Made by a program: the position numbers and the translations under genes. The notes beneath the pieces are model-generated. The model was not told where the DNA came from. It searched no databases and worked only from the letters and a program-made list of their open reading frames with translations. From positions 1-46,171 of the forward strand of contig URXY01000007.1 of the NCBI GenBank assembly GCA_900552015.1: a DNA stretch of 46,171 nt, written 5' to 3'. Positions 38,538-46,171 of this stretch are shown here, piece by piece (position 1 is the first letter of the stretch; each line of letters starts with the position of its first letter). Source of the DNA: an uncultured Eubacteriales bacterium (lineage in GTDB: Bacteria > Bacillota > Clostridia > Oscillospirales > Oscillospiraceae).

Positions 38538-39854
38538 TTAAAATATTAGCGCACTTTTGAATTCTTGTTCGCAGGTTTTCATTCTCGCGGAAAATTCAGC
38601 GTAATTTAGCTCATCCACAGGAATTTTCAAACCATGCTTGGTAACGCTGATGTCATCTCGCGCCATAACATTTTTCTCATAGGTCGAACCACGATTCAAC
38701 CACAATTTCAAATCGTCAGAGCCTTCCGCTTCTGGATAGAGATAGTAGCCAGCCTTTGCATCAAAACGGAACATATAGGCAAGTACTTGTAAATAATCTC
38801 GGTTGCCAATGTTATCAATCGGCTTATACTTGGCATCGGCAATAATTCTCATCTCGCTGTTCCGGCTGATGAAATCAGGATAGATCAATCCCACATTTCC
38901 ATCAAACAATCTCTGCGCGCCTTTACCGCCTTTATTCATTGGGTGATAAAACACATCTTCTATCAGCGAATTGACGTATTCCTCCCATAACCATGCTCCA
39001 TCGAACAGGATGCCATATATCTGTCTCGCCCCTGCCCCGATTTGGTGTTTCTGATGTTGGAGAATCAAAAGGCACAACCGCTGCAATGCAAGATACTCTC
39101 TGAAATAAGCGTGTCGGACAGTATTCTTTTTGTTTTGCTCAATAATTTTCTGTCTGTCACACGGCTCATATTCTGAAGTCGCATCTATAACGAGTTTTAC
39201 CTCGTCTTTCACTTTGATAAGAAGTTTATTTCCGTAAGGCTTTCTTTTGATAAACTCTACGGTATGCCGTACCAGTTCCATCAGGCTGTTATCGTAGGAA
39301 AATTCTCTCTGGCTGTATGCAACATTTCCTACAAATGGGGTGTTCTTCTCTATATGTCTTGCGACATCAATCGTGCCTTTTACATTTCCATCATTGTACC
39401 TGTGGCGGATATACTTTTTGAACAAGCCCTTCCGCATCGCTGCTTTGAGGTAATACGGAAACAGAAACAGCAGAAAATTGAACAGCCGATTGTCTTGATT
39501 GGCATCTGCATCCAAATCTACGATGTTTGGAAAGTCCAGAACTTTGTCTAAAAGATACTGGAAAAAGTAATCCTCACCCTCTCCGCAAAAACGGGATGCG
39601 ATCACAAGCCGCTCATCACCGTAGCCAAGAAAGCCCATCACATTGCCGGAGCGATAGGTGTCATTGACGCTTTGGAGGATCATTTGATCTTGCGTAATAT
39701 CCTCTGCATCTTTTACGGTTTCAGGAAATACGAACACACCTTCGCGCTCAAGCTGTTCCAATGTCTTATCTGCAATTTTGCCTGTCAGCCTCGCTACTTG
39801 AGAAAAGGCATCTTTTTTCTGCTGGGAGTTATCCTTGATCCTGAGCAGCTTCAT
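38538..39854 (-). CDS. mcrC: McrC-type 5-methylcytosine restriction subunit
   Basis: 438 residues. An N-terminal region that contacts McrB is followed by a C-terminal PD-(D/E)XK nuclease domain: YPDFISR (about 325) and IIADAKYK (about 340) supply the catalytic acids and lysine. McrC is the nuclease partner that cuts modified DNA when recruited by McrB. ATG 39854 follows GAGGTG within the end of mcrB (26-base overlap). The DNA is visibly AT-richer than the core genome to the left, a sign of transfer. Confidence 0.92.
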   Translation of the reverse strand: MKLLRIKDNSQQKKDAFSQVARLTGKIADKTLEQLEREGVFVFPETVKDAEDITQDQMILQSVNDTYRSGNVMGFLGYGDERLVIASRFCGEGEDYFFQYLLDKVLDFPNIVDLDADANQDNRLFNFLLFLFPYYLKAAMRKGLFKKYIRHRYNDGNVKGTIDVARHIEKNTPFVGNVAYSQREFSYDNSLMELVRHTVEFIKRKPYGNKLLIKVKDEVKLVIDATSEYEPCDRQKIIEQNKKNTVRHAYFREYLALQRLCLLILQHQKHQIGAGARQIYGILFDGAWLWEEYVNSLIEDVFYHPMNKGGKGAQRLFDGNVGLIYPDFISRNSEMRIIADAKYKPIDNIGNRDYLQVLAYMFRFDAKAGYYLYPEAEGSDDLKLWLNRGSTYEKNVMARDDISVTKHGLKIPVDELNYAEFSARMKTCEQEFKSALIF

Positions 39855-41925
39855 TCGCATCACCTCTGGCAGGTTTCTGATAGCCGTATGCCCTTGCGAA
39901 CCGATTCATAATTCCTTCCTCATCGTACATTCCCTGAATGTATTCCTGTAGGAGCGGTTGCAGATAATCAGTCCAAAGCTGGTCAAAATCAAGTGTTTTC
40001 AACTTCAGGAAGTAAGACGCTCCGATCTGATAATTTTCATTCAGATCCTCGACCTCTGCGATTGCCTTATTGAGCGCAGCCATCCTTCTGATTGCCTCAG
40101 CCTCCAACTCCTCGTTTTCCAGCGACGCAAGCATCTCAAGGCGCTCATCCGCTCTGAGTTCTACGAAACGGAAGCGACGACGCATGGCAAAATCAAAGCT
40201 GTCCACAGAGCGGTCGATATCGTTCATGGTGCCGATGATATAGACATTTTCAGGAATATAGAACTTTTCGTCAGGGTCAGAGTGCAGGTTAGAATATTGC
40301 GTGGAGATTTCTCCGGCTTTGCCGCGATATCCGGGGTCTATCGCAAAGAACAGTTCACCGAAAATCTTTGAAATCTCGCCGCGGTTGATTTCATCTATGA
40401 TGAATATGTATTTTTTCAGTTCCTCCTGTTTTGCCTTTGTTTTTGTAACTGTGCTTTTCTTTGCTCTAATGGCTTTATAGATGGCAAAGTCATAGGAGTA
40501 CCCCTGCGTAGCAAATGTTTTGCCGAAAAAGGTTGTAATGTCCTTTATTCTTTCAAACTTCTGCCCGGATTCCAGCATCTTTCTAACTTCATCCAGATTC
40601 AAAGTAATCCTGTTGACAGATGCGTTTCCGGGAATGGAAATATTGATATGTCCGTCATCCACACCGGTAATGGTAAATTCATTTCCATTGATCGTCTTAA
40701 ATGTGTCAACGCCAAACTCAATACCAGAGAAAAACTCCGTCATGGATTCTTGAACCGTGACTTCCTGTTCTACCGTTTCCCTGGATTTTTGGGAGTCCTC
40801 ATAGTTCTTTCTGGCGCGGTCAACAAATCTCTTGAAAATGCCATCCTGCAATTCAAAGCCCATCGTCCCGTCGCTATTAACCTTTGGTCTCAGTCCTTCC
40901 ACAAAATCTGAGTAATCATAGCTTGGGTGAAACTGGACAAATTCTACCTGCTTCTTCTGCTCCTCAGTAAGATGGCTATATTCCTTCTCATAGCCATTGC
41001 TAACAATATCCGCAGCAATTTCTTTGGCAAGATAGGACTTTCCCGTACCTGGTGCGCCTCTGAAAATCAGGTTCTTTGATTTGATCAGCATGGACGAAAA
41101 CGAATTCTGATACTCTTTGGATTGCTGATCAAGCTCCACCTGAACAGCAGCTTCTTTTTCTTTCTCCTTAACCTCTTTTTCATCTTTCTCACGGTATATC
41201 AGAACGAATTGATCCCCCGATTCACCGAACCGCTTCAAACATTCTTGAACAAAGATAATCGTAGAGAATATATTCCAGCTATAAATAACAAACTGGCGGC
41301 CGTTATCATAGCTGTAGGTCAAGTACTCTAACGAGTTGCGGTGCTTCTTGTACTCATCGACACTCGTATAAATACCTCTAATCATGTCACTATTAGGGCT
41401 GTATTTGCAAATGGGAAAGCTCTCCTTGTCCTCAACGGACAATGCGGCAAGCTGCTTCTCGAATATCTGGCAGGCAATACGCGGCATGGTCTGATTGGAA
41501 TTTCTTTTTTCACCTTTGTTGTAGGCACGCTTGATGATATCCCCGTTTGCCCTCTCGAAATAAGCATTCAGCGGCTTATAGTTATCCCCAAGGTTCAGAT
41601 CTTCCATGGTAAAGCGTTCATCTGTTGACTCTACACTCTCAGCAGTAATAGACAACTCGAACTTTTCCTGTGGTTTTATTTCAATAGTGAAGCCCTGGCT
41701 TTCCAGATAGTTCTTTGCGTCGGCACTGGTAAAGGATTCTGTTGAAATATCTGTGCCGTTTGCCAAATGGTCAGCAACGGCCATCACATACTTCGGCGGG
41801 TATTTTTTACCATCCTCAGACACAAGAACATATTTTACGCTCGTATTATGTTCGGGAACCCCGTTCTCGTCGATGAATTTCAGGGCGTCGATAATATTCT
41901 GCTTTTTCAGCTTCGGTATAGCCAT
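39829..41925 (-). CDS. mcrB: McrB-type AAA+ GTPase with extra N-terminal domains
   Basis: 698 residues. Residues 1-75 form a small head domain (KLKKQNIIDALKFI...KYPPKYVMAVADHLANG) like those on ScoMcrA-type modified-DNA endonucleases. About 100-250 is a second domain I do not recognise (GDNYKPLNAYFE...FVLIYREK), followed by a charged Glu/Lys coiled segment. The AAA+ motor has Walker A GAPGTGKSYLAKE (about 290), Walker B IFIIDEINRGEISKIFGELF and IIGTMNDIDRS (sensor 1), with the arginine-rich AMRRRFRFVEL typical of McrB. It recognises modified DNA and drives McrC. GGAGGTG precedes ATG 41925. Confidence 0.92.
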   Translation of the reverse strand: MAIPKLKKQNIIDALKFIDENGVPEHNTSVKYVLVSEDGKKYPPKYVMAVADHLANGTDISTESFTSADAKNYLESQGFTIEIKPQEKFELSITAESVESTDERFTMEDLNLGDNYKPLNAYFERANGDIIKRAYNKGEKRNSNQTMPRIACQIFEKQLAALSVEDKESFPICKYSPNSDMIRGIYTSVDEYKKHRNSLEYLTYSYDNGRQFVIYSWNIFSTIIFVQECLKRFGESGDQFVLIYREKDEKEVKEKEKEAAVQVELDQQSKEYQNSFSSMLIKSKNLIFRGAPGTGKSYLAKEIAADIVSNGYEKEYSHLTEEQKKQVEFVQFHPSYDYSDFVEGLRPKVNSDGTMGFELQDGIFKRFVDRARKNYEDSQKSRETVEQEVTVQESMTEFFSGIEFGVDTFKTINGNEFTITGVDDGHINISIPGNASVNRITLNLDEVRKMLESGQKFERIKDITTFFGKTFATQGYSYDFAIYKAIRAKKSTVTKTKAKQEELKKYIFIIDEINRGEISKIFGELFFAIDPGYRGKAGEISTQYSNLHSDPDEKFYIPENVYIIGTMNDIDRSVDSFDFAMRRRFRFVELRADERLEMLASLENEELEAEAIRRMAALNKAIAEVEDLNENYQIGASYFLKLKTLDFDQLWTDYLQPLLQEYIQGMYDEEGIMNRFARAYGYQKPARGDANEAAQDQG

Positions 41926-42040
41926 GCTGCACCTCCGATATTTCAAGCTCACTTATGGTTCACGATAGAAGCGTTCGGCAAATGCTTGTTGGATGATGTG
42001 GTCGTTTTCTGCCGTGAGACCGCACGTAATTATCAATATC

Positions 42041-42069
42041 ATAGTACCATCGATTTTAGCAAAAGACAA
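42041..42069 (-). promoter_or_regulatory. Promoter of mcrBC
   Basis: Minus strand TTGTCT (42069-42064), 17-base spacer ending TGG, TACTAT (42046-42041): an extended -10 type. The leader to mcrB is about 110 bases and holds no ORF. Confidence 0.65.
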
Positions 42070-42143
42070 GAATCTGCATTATGCATACGCAATACTGTTG
42101 TAGAATTATCGTAGCTTTTTACATATTTCATCCATACCAAAAC

Positions 42144-42189
42144 AAAAAACAGAGGCAAGGATTCATATCAATCCTTGCCTCTGTTTTTT
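42144..42189. terminator. Bidirectional terminator
   Basis: A 20-bp stem (AAAAAACAGAGGCAAGGATT with its complement at 42170-42189) around CATATC, 15 bases after the recombinase stop. It isolates mcrBC from the recombinase operon. Confidence 0.94.
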
Positions 42190-42203
42190 CACTTCCGTGA
42201 TTT

Positions 42204-43781
42204 CTATCTTCTCCCCAGCATTGTCGCTATCATCCCATAATGCTTCTTCACCGTATTTCTCGCTAATCCGGTTTGTTTGGCAAGGGTTGAGAACTCCGTG
42301 ACCTCCGGGTGGAGGCGCATATAGTCCCACAGCTTGCGCTGTTTCTTTGTCAGCTTTTCTGGCGGGGCGATGCCCGCAAGCTGCTCTTTAAGCTTTTTGC
42401 GTTCCTCGTTCATCTCCGCGATCAGCGTCTTGAGCTTTTCCTCGCACTCCTCGCGGGTGCGGGCGTAGACGTTGCGGGAATGCTGTGTCCCGTCCGGCCA
42501 CACGGGAGAATAGCGTCCCTCAAACAGGTGGTCATTGAGTTCGCTGACGCAGCCGGTGCCCGGTTTCCTTTTCTTCCCCACATAGGGCTGGAAGTCCACG
42601 ATGCCTTTCTGCTCCGGCTCCGCTTCTTCCTGCGGTTCTGCCTTGCCGATACTTCGGTCAATACTGGCGGCAGCAGCGCGCTGCATATCGCCGGTGATGT
42701 GGGTATAGATGTCCAGCGTTGTCACCGCCGACACATGACCCAGCATGGCGGAGAGGGTTTTCACATCCATGCCATTTTCCAGCGCCAGCGTCGCGAAGGT
42801 GTGCCGCAGATCATGAAATCTGACACGCTTGCAGTCTGCCCGTTCCAGTATCGTCTGAAGCCGTCTGCGCACCACGCCGGGCGTGATCGGTCGGTCCGCC
42901 TTCACCGGGGACGGGAACACCCAGCGGGAGTCCACCTTCTTGTGGTATTCCCGCAGCACGGCCAGCACCGCAGGCGGCAGCACCAGTTTTCGCATGGACG
43001 CCTTGGTTTTGGGCGGGATGATCTGCAATTCGCCGTTTACCGAGTACGCCTGCTTGTTGACGGTCAGCGCACCGGTTTCAAAGTTCAGATCCTCCCATTG
43101 AAGTGCTATCAATTCACCCCGCCGCAGGCCGGTGCAGAGATCCAGCAGGAACAGTTCGTAGTACCCGTCCACCTGTGCCTGAATGAGAAATTTCTGCAAT
43201 TCCTCCCGATCCAGCACCTGCATCTCCTTTGCCTTTTTCGGCGGCAGTTTGCAGCCGATGGCGGGGTTTGTACGGAGCAGGTCATCCCGCGCGGCCCGTT
43301 CCAAGGCGGAGCGGCAGACCGCGTGGCACATCCGCACCATGCGGTCGGAAAGGCCCGCGCCGTATTGCTCCGTCAGACGCTTGCGGCCGTTCTTTTTCAG
43401 CCGCCCGTAAAATTGCTGCAAATCATTCTGCGACAATTTGTTCAGCGGGATCTTCCCGATCTCCGGCAGGACATGGTTGTGGATGACATTTTCGTAGTTG
43501 TTCCGCGTGGAGGCGCGAAGCGTCGGCTTGCTGTGGGTTTCATACCAGTAGCACAGCCAGTCCCCGAACAGCATATCCGACTTAACTTTTCGGTCATTTC
43601 GCCCCACCATGCTTTCGGTAAGTGTTTTTAGTTTCTCCTGACACTCCCGTTTTGTTTTGGCGAGAACATTCTTCGTCTTGGGAAGGCCATTGTCATCGTA
43701 ACCGATGACAACGCGGCCCTCCCACCGGCCGTCGCCGCGCTGTCTTACGGTGCCGGTTCCGCTTTTCCGTTTCTTTGCCAA
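42204..43781 (-). CDS. Tyrosine recombinase with duplicated arm-binding domain and C-terminal HTH
   Basis: 525 residues. Order: an AP2-like arm-binding domain (about 3-55: RKSGTGTVRQRGDGRWEG), a SAM-like core-binding domain (about 70-170), a catalytic domain with Arg in TGLRRGE (about 219), HDLRH (about 321), LGH and the nucleophile Tyr in LDIYTH (about 357). Then comes a second copy of the arm-binding type (about 397-450: KPGTGCVSELNDHLFEG...ECEEKLKTLIAEM) and an HTH-like end (LTKKQRKLWDYMRLHPEV...ARNTVKKHYG). Ordinary integrases end soon after the Tyr. I take TTG 43781 as start (GGGGCTGAGACC upstream); the open frame further up belongs to the neighbour in another phase. It overlaps the upstream recombinase by 37 bases. 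Confidence 0.88.
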   Translation of the reverse strand: MAKKRKSGTGTVRQRGDGRWEGRVVIGYDDNGLPKTKNVLAKTKRECQEKLKTLTESMVGRNDRKVKSDMLFGDWLCYWYETHSKPTLRASTRNNYENVIHNHVLPEIGKIPLNKLSQNDLQQFYGRLKKNGRKRLTEQYGAGLSDRMVRMCHAVCRSALERAARDDLLRTNPAIGCKLPPKKAKEMQVLDREELQKFLIQAQVDGYYELFLLDLCTGLRRGELIALQWEDLNFETGALTVNKQAYSVNGELQIIPPKTKASMRKLVLPPAVLAVLREYHKKVDSRWVFPSPVKADRPITPGVVRRRLQTILERADCKRVRFHDLRHTFATLALENGMDVKTLSAMLGHVSAVTTLDIYTHITGDMQRAAAASIDRSIGKAEPQEEAEPEQKGIVDFQPYVGKKRKPGTGCVSELNDHLFEGRYSPVWPDGTQHSRNVYARTREECEEKLKTLIAEMNEERKKLKEQLAGIAPPEKLTKKQRKLWDYMRLHPEVTEFSTLAKQTGLARNTVKKHYGMIATMLGRR

Positions 43782-44947
43782 GGTCTCAGCCCCTTTCCGA
43801 GCAGATCTTCCATGAAGCCGCCAACGATACCGCTGGCGGCCTTCTGCATATCCGGTGTGACGTGGGTATAAGTATCCAGCGTAAAGGACGCATTGGTGTG
43901 ACCCAGAATCCCCGACAGGGTTTTGGCGTCCACGCCGCTGGCGATGGCGTGGGTGGCGAAGGTATGGCGCAGATCGTGAAAGCGGATGTCCGGCAATCCC
44001 GCCTTGTGTAAGATCGCTTTCATGTGCGTGTAGGCGCAGTTCGGAGACAGCGGCAGCTCCGGTCGGACAGGGTCTGGGAATATCCATTGCGTGATTGCAT
44101 TCTCTTTTCGGCGGCGCAGAATTTCCGCCGTGCTGCGGGGCAGGACGATGGTGCGTTCACCGCTGCGGGTCTTGGTCTTGCCCAGCATATCGACACCCAG
44201 CTTTCGGTTATGAAGGGTGCGGCGCACTTGCAGGACACCGTTCCGCGCGTCAAAGTCCTGCCACATGAGTCCGCAAATTTCGCCCCGCCGCAGGCCCGTG
44301 GTCAGCTCCACATAGAAGAAGTCACCCCATATTCTGTCTTCCCGCACGGCGTCCAGAAAGGTGTCCAGTTCTTTGTCGGTCAGGACACGTTTCGGCGCAT
44401 GGCTTGCCTTCGGCACTGTTGCGCCCACGGTGGGGTTCTTGGCGATGATATGTGCGTGGAGGGCGTCCTCCATCGCCTGATGGAAGATGGCGTGGAGGCG
44501 GTTGATGGTGGTGTCTGACAGCGCATAGCCAAACCGTGGATGCTCCTTGACCCGACCGTTCTCTTTCAGCTTCCGGTAGAGCTTCTGCACATCCTGCGAT
44601 GTCACCAGAGACACCTGTTTGCTGCCCAGCTGCGGCTTGATGTAGTTTTCGATACAGCTTCGATACCCCGCAAGGGTGCCGGGGCGGACGGTATTCTCCT
44701 TATAGTCCGTCAGCCAGCGATCCAGCCACTGACCCAGCGTCATGCGGCTGTCCTCGGTCAGCTCCACATCCTGATAGCGTTCGATATTTTGATGGAGCTT
44801 TTCCGTCAGCTCCTTTTGCGTATGCGCATAGGCGTGCTGGAAGATGGGCGTACCGTTTTTCTTGTGGCCCACCACGATGCGGCCTTCCCAGCGCCCATCC
44901 TCCCGCTTACGCACCATGCCGTCACCGGCAGGTCTTCGTTTTGCCAT
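43745..44947 (-). CDS. Tyrosine recombinase / integrase
   Basis: 400 residues, standard length for Tn916/phage-like integrases: an AP2-like arm-binding domain (AGDGMVRKREDGRWEGRIV), a core-binding domain and a catalytic domain with TGLRRGE (about 219), HDLRHTFATH (about 323), LGHTN and Tyr in LDTYTH (about 357). All catalytic residues are present. ATG 44947 lies one base from the stop of the DUF6809-like gene, and its own 3' end overlaps the second recombinase. Two intact, dissimilar integrases side by side suggest cooperation or a nested element. Confidence 0.93.
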   Translation of the reverse strand: MAKRRPAGDGMVRKREDGRWEGRIVVGHKKNGTPIFQHAYAHTQKELTEKLHQNIERYQDVELTEDSRMTLGQWLDRWLTDYKENTVRPGTLAGYRSCIENYIKPQLGSKQVSLVTSQDVQKLYRKLKENGRVKEHPRFGYALSDTTINRLHAIFHQAMEDALHAHIIAKNPTVGATVPKASHAPKRVLTDKELDTFLDAVREDRIWGDFFYVELTTGLRRGEICGLMWQDFDARNGVLQVRRTLHNRKLGVDMLGKTKTRSGERTIVLPRSTAEILRRRKENAITQWIFPDPVRPELPLSPNCAYTHMKAILHKAGLPDIRFHDLRHTFATHAIASGVDAKTLSGILGHTNASFTLDTYTHVTPDMQKAASGIVGGFMEDLLGKGLRPWQRNGKAEPAP

Positions 44948-45250
44948 TCAGTCCTCCTGTTCCGCCGGATGGCAGATGCGTTCTTCTTCCTCCCGCTCGA
45001 AGGAATAGAGCCCGTCTGCCTCCAGCTCTTTCGCCATGCCCCACGCCAGCTTGAAACCCGCCGTGAAACTCATCAGCGTGGCTTCAACCAGCAACGCATT
45101 CTGCGCGTCCAACAGCCGCAGTAGCTTTCTGCGCCCCACGGCGTCCATGTCCCGCCGCAGTTCCTCATGGGCGCTTTTGATCTGGGTGTCCAGTTCTGGA
45201 TGCGACTGATGGTCAAAGCGCTTTTGCAGGGCTTTCATGTAGTCATACAT
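44948..45250 (-). CDS. Small element-associated protein (DUF6809-like)
   Basis: 100 residues, predicted all-helical, starting MYDYMKALQKRF and with SFTAGFKLAWGMAKEL (about 65-80) near the middle. It resembles the ~100-residue proteins found upstream of integrases in Firmicute mobile elements (I recall them as DUF6809; not certain). Function unknown. AAGGAGG lies upstream of ATG 45250, and the integrase gene starts right after its stop. Confidence 0.75.
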   Translation of the reverse strand: MYDYMKALQKRFDHQSHPELDTQIKSAHEELRRDMDAVGRRKLLRLLDAQNALLVEATLMSFTAGFKLAWGMAKELEADGLYSFEREEEERICHPAEQED

Positions 45251-45356
45251 TGCGGCACCTCCTTTTTGGCAACCACAACACATACCACAACTCCGCTCAC
45301 AAAGCTACTGTTTTCCAAAATGTTTCTTTGACTATTGCGGCGCAAAAAATACGTTT

Positions 45357-45536
45357 TCAAACCTGTTCACGTGTGCATCCGCATCGAGTAGCCTTTTCTG
45401 TGGCAGGAAGTGTACTGCGCTCATCCGCCAACAGCTCCACGCTGGGACGGGTGGCGACGTAGCGAGTACGCTGCGCCAGCTTCGCAGCATTCTTTCCGCC
45501 CTTGAGGTAGGGGGAGATCAGTACGATCTGGGCCAC
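45357..45536 (-). pseudogene. Truncated MobP3-type relaxase, N-terminal fragment
   Basis: 59 codons from GTG 45536, overlapping the stop of the upstream RHH gene. The start IVLISPYLKGGKNAAKLAQR and TRYVATRPSVELLADER, then LPATEK, match the N-terminus of MobP3-family relaxases, which are several hundred residues long. After about codon 49 (near position 45390) the sequence turns to unrelated residues (TRCGCTREQV) and stops. The catalytic HxH region is absent, so the element cannot mobilise itself with this gene. Probably a deletion joined the relaxase start to the integrase module. Confidence 0.8.
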
Positions 45537-45952
45537 GTGTCATCCGGCTCTATGCGCCGCTGACTCCGCACCGCGCTTTCAAAACTCACCTGACCGTTGG
45601 TGCGCTTCACCTCGTCCACGGCGTAGGCCCGCAGCTCCCGCGTGTGAATCGGGTCGGCGCGGAAGTGCGCGGCGATGGTGTGGCACAGCATATTCAGTTC
45701 CACCGCGCACTTGAAAAGAATGCGGCAGAGCCGATTGTTGTTGTCGTCCAGCGTACCCTGAATGGCTGTCAGGATGGCCCGAGAGATGTAGGTCGTGTTG
45801 TCCTCGGTGCCGAGATAACCCATGTAAAAGCGCAGGGCCTTATCTACGAATTCGCTGCGGCTTTGACAGTTATCTGCTTCCAACCAGCCGTCCATGCGGC
45901 TGATCACGCTGGGGCGCAGCCAGATCGTGGTGCTTTTCTTGTTATCATCCAT
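45518..45952 (-). CDS. Ribbon-helix-helix mobilisation protein (MobC-like)
   Basis: 144 residues. The N-terminal RHH segment STTIWLRPSVISRMDGWLEADNCQSRSEFVDKALRFYM (residues 7-44) is a CopG/MobC-type DNA-binding fold; the rest is helical. In conjugative and mobilisable elements such genes directly precede the relaxase and help open oriT. Here the relaxase fragment starts inside its last codons, matching that order. ATG 45952 has AAAGGAAAG upstream; the longer frame is not supported. Confidence 0.82.
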   Translation of the reverse strand: MDDNKKSTTIWLRPSVISRMDGWLEADNCQSRSEFVDKALRFYMGYLGTEDNTTYISRAILTAIQGTLDDNNNRLCRILFKCAVELNMLCHTIAAHFRADPIHTRELRAYAVDEVKRTNGQVSFESAVRSQRRIEPDDTWPRSY

Positions 45953-46171
45953 AGTTTTTCTTTCCTTTCTGTGTCGTCGGTCAAAATCGCCGCAAAGCCC
46001 TGCAAACACGGGACTTTGCCGGATGACCGACTGCGATTGTTCTGTAAAACCGCCAAACCGACTGCGGTTTGCTTTTCCCTGAAAAGCCCCGCACTGCGGG
46101 GCTTTGTGGGCGGGCTGCGGGCGCTTGCGACTGCGGCCCTTTATCTTGTTATATTTTCGAACGGGGATATC
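45953..46171. other. Non-coding right edge of the window, possible oriT region
   Basis: About 220 bases without a gene. It holds two copies of ACCGACTGCG (about 46026-46035 and 46057-46066) and a perfect hairpin AAAGCCCCGC-ACT-GCGGGGCTTT (46083-46105). In mobilisable elements oriT lies just upstream of mobC, so these repeats could be part of it; the evidence is positional only. Confidence 0.4.

Noticed and set aside
43782..44087. N-terminal extension of the second recombinase to 627 residues
   Set aside because: The extra 102 codons are the upstream integrase in another phase; the family's N-terminal domain begins at the TTG at 43781.
1..46171. CRISPR array
   Set aside because: I saw no regularly spaced direct repeats with unique spacers and no cas-like gene.

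Overview
The window is chromosomal DNA from a GC-rich, Gram-positive, probably anaerobic, spore-forming Clostridia. An Oscillospirales-type gut bacterium fits best; I do not name a genus. The pointers are the 5' end of a 16S rRNA gene, a tig-clpP-clpX-lon-ysxC block, a SpoIVFA/SpoIVFB-like sporulation pair, the paired radical-SAM proteins of the TIGR03960/TIGR03936 type, an aldo/keto reductase with a ferredoxin tail, DUF3783, and a FeoA-FeoA-FeoB iron locus with a FeoB-associated Cys-rich peptide.

Layout. 1-47 is the 5' end of 16S rRNA (minus strand) with its promoter, preceded by an orphan 25-codon Cys-rich ORF. 642-10362 carries metabolic and envelope genes: an FMN 2-hydroxyacid oxidase-like enzyme, a large MurE-like/ATP-grasp fusion protein, CorA, a membrane protein, an NhaC antiporter with a consensus promoter, a HAD phosphatase, a SpoU methyltransferase and a SAM methyltransferase. 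10439-16838 is the protein quality-control block. 16953-20624 is rplS-lepB-ylqF-rnhB-yraN-phosphoesterase, tightly packed with ATGA overlaps. 20794-24801 holds the radical-SAM pair and the SpoIVFA/FB-like pair. 24893-28026 is a three-gene operon (ATP-grasp ligase, PHP phosphoesterase, polysaccharide deacetylase) divergent from a LysR regulator, with a T-N11-A palindrome between them. 29234-33406 is the iron-uptake locus with a divergent DtxR-type repressor and several TTAG/CTAA palindromes over the feo promoter. 33493-38021 carries D-serine dehydratase, YvcK, an aldo/keto reductase, a thioesterase and a DUF3783 protein.

From the tRNA-Pro gene at 38397-38472 to the right end, the content becomes a mobile island. 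It holds an AT-richer McrBC-type restriction pair, two overlapping tyrosine recombinases (one with a second copy of its arm-binding domain and a C-terminal HTH), a small element-associated protein, a truncated relaxase remnant and a ribbon-helix-helix mobilisation protein. A degenerate second tRNA-Pro with its own promoter lies just left of the intact tRNA.

The strongest leads are: (1) the MurE-like ligase fused to a D-aspartate-ligase-like ATP-grasp domain, with the DNPR specificity motif replaced; (2) the LysR-controlled ATP-grasp/PHP/deacetylase operon; (3) the multi-operator feo control region and the acidic insertion in FeoB; (4) the tRNA-Pro/pseudo-tRNA island boundary; (5) the recombinase with a duplicated DNA-binding domain; (6) the Cys-rich micro-ORF next to rRNA.
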